This document shows, piece by piece, positions 1 through 5,081 of a stretch of 5,975 nt of DNA. Under the pieces are notes generated by a model, which ran no database searches, was not told the origin of the DNA, and worked only from the letters and a program-made list of their open reading frames with translations. Origin of the DNA: Comamonadaceae bacterium (lineage in GTDB: Bacteria > Pseudomonadota > Gammaproteobacteria > Burkholderiales > Burkholderiaceae_C); the NCBI GenBank assembly GCA_947460065.1, contig CANHGF010000173.1, positions 1 through 5,975 on the forward strand. Direction: 5' to 3'. Position 1 is the stretch's first letter. Every line of letters starts with the position of its first letter. Position numbers and translations under genes: made by a program.

Positions 1-560
1 ACGCTGGCGCTGACCGCGTTTTCCATGCGCCCGATCTGCAGGCCCAAGCCTTCGCGCAGGACCTGTTGCACGCTGCGCTGCTCCAGCCAGCGCACGTCGA
101 TGCCGCGCGCCAGCGATTCGGGCAGATGCCGCACCTCGAGCGCGACCTTGCGCCCGCCGACAAAGCGCAAGCGCTCCAGCCGCCAGAGCGTGGGCGTGTG
201 CAGGCCCAGGGCCAGGCTGAGCTCGGGCGTGGTGGGCTGGGCGTCGAAGGCCAGCAACTCGTAGCGCAGCGATTCGCCGGCAGCGATCATGTGGTCTTCG
301 AAGGACTCGAGCAAATTGGTATCGACCCGGTCGTCGATGCGCGGGCTGCTGACAAAAGTACCACTGCCCGCGCGCCGGGCGATCAGGCCCTCGAACACCA
401 GCTGCTGCAGGGCCCGGGCCACCGTGGCACGGGTGGTGCCAAAGCGCTCGGCCAGCTCCGGCTCCGAGGGCAGCTTATCGCCCGCGCGAAAGCGCCCCTG
501 CTCGATGGCCAGCCGCAAAAATTGCTGGATCTGCAGGTAAAGCGGGGCGGGGTGATTCAT
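1..560 (-). CDS. GntR-family transcriptional regulator, HutC/UTRA type (C-terminus cut by window edge)
   Basis: Reading from the ATG at 560-558, 186 codons are visible before the window ends, with no stop reached. Residues about 5-72 form a classic GntR winged helix: LYLQIQQFLR at the start, KLPSEPELAERFGTTRATVA (29-48) as the helix-turn-helix, then EGLIARRAGSGTFV as the wing. From about residue 85 onward the pattern (YELLAFDAQP, LWRLERLRFVGGRKVALE, then a VRHLPESLA strand) matches the UTRA ligand-binding domain of the HutC subfamily, normally about 230-250 residues in total, so roughly 50 residues are missing. It follows the lyase stop by 22 nt and is probably the last or a late cistron of the same transcript. 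By family knowledge it is a dimeric, usually repressive, ligand-responsive DNA-binding protein. That it controls this operon in response to a carboxylate intermediate is inference from position. No strong Shine-Dalgarno is seen; the start is fixed by fit to the family N-terminus and by the absence of any earlier ATG, GTG or TTG between it and the lyase stop. Confidence 0.93.
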   Translation of the reverse strand, partial: MNHPAPLYLQIQQFLRLAIEQGRFRAGDKLPSEPELAERFGTTRATVARALQQLVFEGLIARRAGSGTFVSSPRIDDRVDTNLLESFEDHMIAAGESLRYELLAFDAQPTTPELSLALGLHTPTLWRLERLRFVGGRKVALEVRHLPESLARGIDVRWLEQRSVQQVLREGLGLQIGRMENAVSAS

Positions 561-582
561 GACGGCAGCCTGGGCCCGGTCC

Positions 583-1446
583 TCAGGGGATGTACTTTTT
601 TTCCAGGGCGTCGAAGAAGGGCTTGTTGACCATGCGCTGGCGCTCCTTGAAGGGCACCACCACGGCAGGGTCTTCGTCCAGTCGGCCGTGGGCCAAGAGG
701 TGCGAGAGCGACTTTTGCATGCCCAGGGCCGCGCCCTGCAGCGCGGCGTTGGCATAGAGCACGATGCCAAAGCCCAGCTGGGCCAGCTCGGCCTGGTCCA
801 GCGCCGGCGTCTTGCCGCCGATGACGATGTTCATCAGCTGCGGCTTGTCCAGCAGCTGGGGCAGGCGGCGCACCTCATCGGCGCTTTCGGTGGCCTCGAC
901 GAACAAGACGTCGGCGCCGGCCTCGGCAAAACGCTGGGCTCTTTCGATGGCCGCATCAAAGCCCTGGGTGGCGCGGGCGTCGGTGCGGGCGATGATCTGA
1001 AAGTTGTCGTCGATGCGGGCATCGACCGCGGCCTTGATTTTGGAGACCATGTCTTCGGTCGGCGCCACGTCCTTGCCGGCAAAGTGCCCGCAGCGCTTGG
1101 GAAAGGTCTGGTCTTCGATCTGCACCGCATCGGCGCCGGCGCGCTCGAGCGCGCGCATGGTCTGGCGCACATTGAGCGCGTTACCAAAGCCGGTGTCGAT
1201 GTCGACGATCAGCGGCAGCTCCACCGCATCGCGGATGGCGGCGGTGTGCTCGACCACATCGCGCAGGCTGATGAAGGCCAGGTCGGGCAGGCCGTAGTAC
1301 ATGTTCGTCAGGCCGGCGCCGCTGAGGTAGACCGCCTCAAAACCGAGGTCGGCGATGGTGCGCGCGCTCATCGCGTTGAAGGCGCCAGGCACCAGGAGGC
1401 CACGGCGTTGGTTGACGAGCTCGCGCAGGACTTTTTTCGAATTCAT
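583..1446 (-). CDS. Isocitrate lyase/PEP mutase-superfamily carboxylate lyase (2,3-dimethylmalate lyase / methylisocitrate lyase-like)
   Basis: This 287-residue TIM-barrel protein begins MNSKKVLREL and has the length of PrpB and 2,3-dimethylmalate lyase. Visible landmarks are YLSGAG (40-45, substrate carboxylate loop), VDIDTGFGN (81-89, with the two metal-associated aspartates D82 and D84), QIEDQ (109-113), the catalytic-loop motif KRCGH (117-121, C119 the likely general acid), ARTDA (153-157) and E184. By family knowledge, KRCGH marks true C-C lyases (isocitrate, methylisocitrate and dimethylmalate lyases) and is altered in PEP mutases and many oxaloacetate decarboxylases. The later segment MNIVIGGKTP (205-214) differs from the NITEFGATP-type sequence of canonical PrpB and looks more like the dimethylmalate-lyase/uncharacterised branch. 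The expected reaction is Mg-dependent retro-aldol cleavage of a 2-hydroxy di- or tricarboxylate, giving a 2-oxo acid plus a carboxylate, in the cytosol. The open frame extends to a TTG at 1512 inside the upstream gene, but family alignment favours the ATG at 1446. That start has no recognisable Shine-Dalgarno and lies 34 nt after the PrpF-like stop. Confidence 0.92.
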   Translation of the reverse strand: MNSKKVLRELVNQRRGLLVPGAFNAMSARTIADLGFEAVYLSGAGLTNMYYGLPDLAFISLRDVVEHTAAIRDAVELPLIVDIDTGFGNALNVRQTMRALERAGADAVQIEDQTFPKRCGHFAGKDVAPTEDMVSKIKAAVDARIDDNFQIIARTDARATQGFDAAIERAQRFAEAGADVLFVEATESADEVRRLPQLLDKPQLMNIVIGGKTPALDQAELAQLGFGIVLYANAALQGAALGMQKSLSHLLAHGRLDEDPAVVVPFKERQRMVNKPFFDALEKKYIP

Positions 1447-1452
1447 GATTGA

Positions 1453-1476
1453 TTGGGGTTCACTAGGTTTGGGGTT
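1453..1476. repeat. 8-bp direct repeat TTGGGGTT in the spacer before the lyase gene
   Basis: TTGGGGTT occurs at 1453-1460 and again at 1469-1476, 16 bp apart start to start, with GATTGA and TTGATC flanking on the outer sides. Read on the coding strand this is AACCCCAA twice, immediately upstream of the lyase ATG. The 34-nt spacer is the longest intergenic gap in the visible operon. The repeat could be a regulatory or RNA element or chance; no function is evident. Confidence 0.4.
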
Positions 1477-1480
1477 GATC

Positions 1481-2695
1481 TCAAGCCGGCAGCCAATAGC
1501 TGGCCGGCACAAACACCTGGCCGTCCATCAGCCGGCGGGCGCTGCGGCTGACCACCGCTTTAGCCACCTGCCACTGCTGGCCGTCAAATTGCGCTTGCGC
1601 GCCTACAGTGAGAACGCCCGAGGGGTGGCCTATGCGCAATTGCTCAGGCGCAAAGGGCTGCGCGGTGCTGCGCGCCGCTTCTATGGTCTGCCTCACCAGG
1701 GTGCCGGGCAAGGCGGCGGCCACCGCCAGCGCGATCGCGCCAGTGCCGGTCAGGGCATGGTGCATCGGGCCCATGGACAGGATGCGCACCATCAGGTCGA
1801 TATCGCCGGCGGCCACCGCCTTGCCGGCCGAACTGCTGTAGCTGGCCGGCGCCGATACAAAAGCCAGCTTGGGCGTGGCCGGCCGCAGCCGGGTGGCTTC
1901 CTCGCTGCTGGCGGCCAGGCCCATGGCGACCGCGCCACAGGCGCGTATGGCCTCGCAGCGCGCGAGCAAGGCCGCATCGCGGTTGAAGTCGGCCGGCATC
2001 TCGCTGCCGTGCAAGCCCAGGCTGGCGGCGTGGATCACCACCGTTGGATTGCCGGCGGTGATCAGGGTGGCTTGCACCTCGCCCAGGCCCGGCACCTGCA
2101 AAACATCGACCTCACGGCCGGTGGGCAGCAGCGCCATGTCGTCGCCACCGGCCGGATCGATGAAGTCGATCGGGATTTCAGCGGCAGGAAAGGTTACGCC
2201 GTCGAGCTCAAAGTCGCCGTCTTCGAGCACCAGGCCGCCGCGCACCGGCACATGGCAGACGATGCGCTTGCCGATGTTGGCCTGCCAGATGCGCACCGGC
2301 TGCACGCCCTGGCCGCGCACTGGCAGCAGACCGCGATGGATCGCAAAGGGCCCGACCGCAGCGGTGAGATTGCCGCAGTTGCCCGACCAGTCGATCACCG
2401 GCTCGCCGATGGCGACCTGGCCGAACAGGTAGTCCACATCGCAGTCGGGCCGGCTCGAGCGTGCAATGAGCACCACCTTGCTGGTGCTGGAGGTGGCCGC
2501 GCCCATGCCGTCGATCTGTTTGCCATAGGCGTCGGGGCTGCCGATGACCCGCAGCAGCAAGCGGTCACGCAGTGCAGGATCGGCAGGCAGGTCTTCAGCG
2601 AGGAAGAAAACCCCCTTGCTGGTGCCGCCCCGCATATAGCAGGCGGCGATGCCGCGTTGCAGTCCGCGGTTGTCCATCGGTGCTGCTCGGTTCAT
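1481..2695 (-). CDS. PrpF/methylitaconate delta-isomerase-family protein (carbon-carbon double-bond isomerase)
   Basis: The 404-residue product matches the PrpF family in length (about 390-400) and in its diaminopimelate-epimerase-like two-lobed fold. Family signatures are YMRGGTSKGVFF (20-31), SSTSKV (69-74, with K73), the lobe-1 motif NCGNLTAAVGPFAI (106-119, with C107), TAGNPTVV (213-220), MHHALTGTGAIALAVAAALP (311-330), GHPSG (356-360) and SRSARRLMDG (383-392). By family knowledge, members move a C=C bond or change cis/trans geometry in unsaturated di- and tricarboxylates without cofactor: PrpF on 2-methylaconitate, Mii on methylitaconate, GalD/LigU on 4-oxalomesaconate, and aconitate delta-isomerase. 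Between an aconitase and a KRCGH lyase, the likely job is converting an aconitate-like or itaconate-like intermediate into the isomer the hydratase accepts. The start chosen is the ATG overlapping the receptor gene's TGA (ATGA). An internal ATG at 2677 (M7) is possible because neither start has a well-placed ribosome site. The exact substrate is unknown. Confidence 0.9.
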   Translation of the reverse strand: MNRAAPMDNRGLQRGIAACYMRGGTSKGVFFLAEDLPADPALRDRLLLRVIGSPDAYGKQIDGMGAATSSTSKVVLIARSSRPDCDVDYLFGQVAIGEPVIDWSGNCGNLTAAVGPFAIHRGLLPVRGQGVQPVRIWQANIGKRIVCHVPVRGGLVLEDGDFELDGVTFPAAEIPIDFIDPAGGDDMALLPTGREVDVLQVPGLGEVQATLITAGNPTVVIHAASLGLHGSEMPADFNRDAALLARCEAIRACGAVAMGLAASSEEATRLRPATPKLAFVSAPASYSSSAGKAVAAGDIDLMVRILSMGPMHHALTGTGAIALAVAAALPGTLVRQTIEAARSTAQPFAPEQLRIGHPSGVLTVGAQAQFDGQQWQVAKAVVSRSARRLMDGQVFVPASYWLPA

Positions 2696-3696
2696 CCGGT
2701 GTAGCCGATGTCCTTGATGATCTGGCGGTATTTTTCGCCCTGCGACTTGATGTAAGCCGCAAACTGCTCGGGCGTGTTGCGGATCACATCCGACTGCTCG
2801 CGCTGAATGCGGGCCTGAAAGTCGGGCCTTGCATAAGCCTGATTGGCCTCGGCATTGAGCAGGCGCACGATCTCCGGCGGGGTTTTGCTGACGGCAAACA
2901 GCCCGCCCCAGAGCGTGAAGTCAAAGCCGGGGACCAGGGTTTCAGCCACCGTGGGCGTATCGGGAAACAGGCTGGAGCGCTGCGCCGAGGACAGGGCCAG
3001 CAAGCGCACCGCGCCCGACTTGATGTGCTGCGCAACCGGGGTCAGGCCGGAGAAATAGCAGTCCACATGGCCGCCGATCACGTCGACCAGAGCGGGTGCC
3101 GCGCCCTTGTAGGGCACATGGGTCATCGGGGCTTTGGTCTTGAGCGCCAGCGCCTCGCCGGCCAGATGGCCCGGGCTGCCGCCGCCGGCGGAGGCGAAGG
3201 TGACCTTCTTGGGCTGGCGGCGTGCGTCTTCCACCAGTTCACCCAGGTTTTTGTAGGGCGACTTGGCCGGTACCACCAGCCCCAAGGGGATATTGAAGAC
3301 CTGCACCACCGGCACGAAGTCAGCGTCGGGGTCAAAGCCCAGGTCTTTCATGAGGATCTTGTTGACCACCATTTCGGCCGGGTTGCCAAACAGCAGGGTG
3401 TAGCCGTCGGCCGGCGCGCGCGCCACCGTCTGCACCGCGATATTGCCGCTGGCCCCGGGTCGGTTCTCGACGATGAAGGACTGCTTGAGGCTGTTGCTGA
3501 GGTATTCGCTGATCAGCCGCGCCATGATGTCGGCGCTGCCGCCCGGCGCATAGCCGAGCAGGATTTTCACGATCCGATTGGGATAGGGGCCGGATTGTGC
3601 CCAGGCGGCGGGTAGCAAGCTGGCTGCGCCGAGGCCGGCGATCTGTGCGGCCAGGCGGCGGCGGGCCGGCGATGTGATGTGGGGAGGCTGTGTCAT
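2692..3696 (-). CDS. Bug/TctC-family periplasmic tripartite tricarboxylate transporter substrate-binding protein
   Basis: The 334-residue product starts MTQPPHITSPARRRLAAQ, followed by a hydrophobic stretch and a likely cleavage after AWA (31-33), so it is exported. The triple arginine ahead of a mildly hydrophobic h-region makes Tat export possible, though Sec is not excluded. The mature protein carries the Bug pattern: YPNRIVKILLGYAPGGSADI (38-57), VENRPGASGNIA (76-87), ADGYTLLFGN (96-105), FASAGGGSPGHLAGE (167-181), VPYKGAAPAL (194-203), FPDTPTVAE (244-252) and GFDFTLWGGLFA (257-268). By family knowledge Bug proteins bind carboxylates and related small acids and deliver them to a TctAB membrane pair; no TctA or TctB lies in the window, and orphan receptors are common in Burkholderiales. 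The ATG at 3696 is preferred because an AAGGA sits 9 nt upstream and it gives a normal signal peptide. An in-frame TTG at 3717 would add seven residues. The gene starts 35 nt after the PrpD-like stop and its own stop overlaps the PrpF-like ATG. Confidence 0.94.
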   Translation of the reverse strand: MTQPPHITSPARRRLAAQIAGLGAASLLPAAWAQSGPYPNRIVKILLGYAPGGSADIMARLISEYLSNSLKQSFIVENRPGASGNIAVQTVARAPADGYTLLFGNPAEMVVNKILMKDLGFDPDADFVPVVQVFNIPLGLVVPAKSPYKNLGELVEDARRQPKKVTFASAGGGSPGHLAGEALALKTKAPMTHVPYKGAAPALVDVIGGHVDCYFSGLTPVAQHIKSGAVRLLALSSAQRSSLFPDTPTVAETLVPGFDFTLWGGLFAVSKTPPEIVRLLNAEANQAYARPDFQARIQREQSDVIRNTPEQFAAYIKSQGEKYRQIIKDIGYTG

Positions 3697-3705
3697 GGCG
3701 GGGGA

Positions 3706-3710
3706 TCCTT
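3706..3710 (-). promoter_or_regulatory. Shine-Dalgarno site for the Bug receptor gene
   Basis: The coding strand reads AAGGA here, followed by 9 nt and the ATG at 3696-3694. It is the clearest ribosome-binding site in the window and is the reason for choosing this ATG over the in-frame TTG at 3717. The other genes of the operon have weak sites and appear to rely on overlap or coupling. Confidence 0.7.
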
Positions 3711-3715
3711 GGTTC

Positions 3716-3753
3716 AAAAAAAGGGGGCGGCTCAGGCTGGTGGGCCTGCCCGC
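3716..3753 (-). terminator. Terminator-like hairpin plus T7 tract between the PrpD-like and Bug genes (possible attenuator)
   Basis: On the coding strand, CAGGC (3748-3744) pairs with GCCTG (3737-3733) around a CCACCA loop. An outer GCGG (3753-3750) can pair with CCGC (3730-3727) across a small 1x2 internal loop. The stem is followed by four C residues and seven T residues (3722-3716). The structure covers the last codons and the stop of the PrpD-like gene. The C4 spacing between stem and T tract is unfavourable for a full intrinsic terminator, so partial termination, 3'-end protection or coincidence are all possible. Confidence 0.35.
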
Positions 3754-5081
3754 GGCACGGTCAGATCAAACAGAGGCGCCGCCGACGGGCCGGCGCCGAA
3801 GGCGCGCAGATAGCGCTGCAACTCGGCCGCGCGGCCGGTGACGGGTTCGACCAGGGCCATGAACTTGGTCTCAAGCTCGGGCCAGCCCAGCGGATTGCCG
3901 ATGCTGCCAAAAGCATGCTCGACCCACTCGGTGATGTGGCTGCCGTCTTCCAGTTCAATGTGCAGGCGCGCGGCGGTGCGGCTGACCGTCTCGTCGCCCA
4001 CCGACTCCAGCCGATCGGCCAGCTCTTGCAGCTCGCTGTCTTGCAGGCGCGCGGGCAAGAAGTCTTGCAGCGTCACCGCATGGCCCTGCAGGCCCAGGGC
4101 CACGCAATAGCCCATGGAAAACCGGCCTTCAGTCGGCGTGCTGGCTTTGCGGATGTTGGCGATCTTGATGGCCAGCGGATTGACGTTCGCCCGCATACGG
4201 GCAATCGCCCGGCCGGCCACCTTGGCGCGCGCCTGCCGGGCAGCGTCGATCGCGCCATGGGTGAGTTGGCAGGCGGCGTAAGGCTTGAAGCTGTTGCGGC
4301 TGATTTCCCAGACCGCGTCAAAGGGTGCCATGCGCAGCACCAAGTCCGGATCCTGCAAGAGCGTGCGCAGCAAAGGGCTGTGGGCGTCGAGCACGCCGGT
4401 GGCGCCTTCAAAGCCGGTTTGCGCCAACTCGGCGGCCAAAATGCCGTCCATGGCGGTCTTGCCCGCATGCAGGGGCTTGGCCATGGTGCCAAACGAAGCG
4501 GTCAGGCCGCTGGCCTGGGTGGCGGCCAGGCCGAGCGCGTGGGCGGTCTGCGCCTCGTCCAGGTCGAGCAGCACCGCGACGCCGGCCGCCACCGCCAGCC
4601 GACCCAAGGTGGAAGTCGAGTGCCAGCCGCTGTTGTTCAGCCGTATGCCCACGCCCTGATCGCCGATGCGCGCGGCCACCTCAAAGCCGGTTACGAAGGC
4701 GCGCAGCAGCAGCGCCTCCTCGCAGCCATGGGCCGAGCCGACGGCCAGCAGCGCTGCCCACAGCGGGCCGCTGACATGGATCACCGAGGGAATATGGGTG
4801 TCGTCATAGTCCAGGCAGTGCGAGAGGCTGCCGTTGATCAGCGCGGTCACCGCGGCGCTGCTCTGGCCGCCCCAGAGCATCCGCGCCTGACCCTGGCTGT
4901 GCCAAGCGCGCAGCACCTGGTGCAGGCGGGCCGCCTCCGGGGCGTCATAGGCGCCCACGCACACCGCCGTCCAGTCGAGCAGACATTTGCGGGCCTCGTC
5001 CAGCACATCGGCCGGGAAGGTGCGCTGGCGGGTGCCGACAATGTAGCGGCAGACTTCGAGGGTTTGGCTGGACTCAGACAT
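3732..5081 (-). CDS. MmgE/PrpD-family protein (2-methylcitrate dehydratase / cis-aconitate decarboxylase / epimerase type)
   Basis: The 449-residue product is full length for the MmgE/PrpD family (about 450-485). Motifs appear in the family order: LDYDDTH (90-96), H102 in IHVSG, GWHSTST (152-158, H154), MAKPLHAGKTA (200-210, K202 and H205), FKPYAACQLTH (265-275, K266) and GRFSMGYCVA (319-328, Y325). These correspond to the aspartate, histidines, lysines and tyrosine that line the active site in cis-aconitate decarboxylase (IRG1/CAD), so the enzyme looks catalytically intact. Known members include PrpD (2-methylcitrate to 2-methyl-cis-aconitate), cis-aconitate decarboxylase (to itaconate) and iminodisuccinate epimerase; sequence alone does not choose among them. 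It is somewhat shorter than enteric PrpD (about 483), so calling it PrpD would be unsafe. Its ATG lies inside the aconitase end (ATGTCTGA, 8-nt overlap), which points to translational coupling and a shared pathway. No strong ribosome site precedes the ATG. Confidence 0.92.
   Translation of the reverse strand: MSESSQTLEVCRYIVGTRQRTFPADVLDEARKCLLDWTAVCVGAYDAPEAARLHQVLRAWHSQGQARMLWGGQSSAAVTALINGSLSHCLDYDDTHIPSVIHVSGPLWAALLAVGSAHGCEEALLLRAFVTGFEVAARIGDQGVGIRLNNSGWHSTSTLGRLAVAAGVAVLLDLDEAQTAHALGLAATQASGLTASFGTMAKPLHAGKTAMDGILAAELAQTGFEGATGVLDAHSPLLRTLLQDPDLVLRMAPFDAVWEISRNSFKPYAACQLTHGAIDAARQARAKVAGRAIARMRANVNPLAIKIANIRKASTPTEGRFSMGYCVALGLQGHAVTLQDFLPARLQDSELQELADRLESVGDETVSRTAARLHIELEDGSHITEWVEHAFGSIGNPLGWPELETKFMALVEPVTGRAAELQRYLRAFGAGPSAAPLFDLTVPRAGPPA

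Noticed and set aside
561..582. GGGCCC palindrome in the gap between lyase and regulator as a terminator or operator
   Set aside because: Only 6 bp, no T tract and no larger symmetry; such palindromes are expected by chance at this GC content.
559..1452. 297-codon plus-strand open frame opposite the lyase
   Set aside because: It mirrors the lyase gene codon for codon and has no domain signature; it is a shadow frame.
1447..1512. 22-residue N-terminal extension of the lyase from a TTG at 1512
   Set aside because: The extra residues do not resemble the family N-terminus, overlap the upstream coding region and start at a rare codon; the ATG at 1446 fits the family.
1355..2704. 449-codon plus-strand open frame
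   Set aside because: It is antisense to the well-supported PrpF-like gene, shows low-complexity composition with no recognisable domain, and its counterpart strand carries a full conserved family pattern.
3697..3717. TTG start for the Bug receptor inside the T-rich tract
   Set aside because: The ATG at 3696 has an AAGGA at a 9-nt spacing and yields a normal signal peptide; the TTG lies upstream of that ribosome site.
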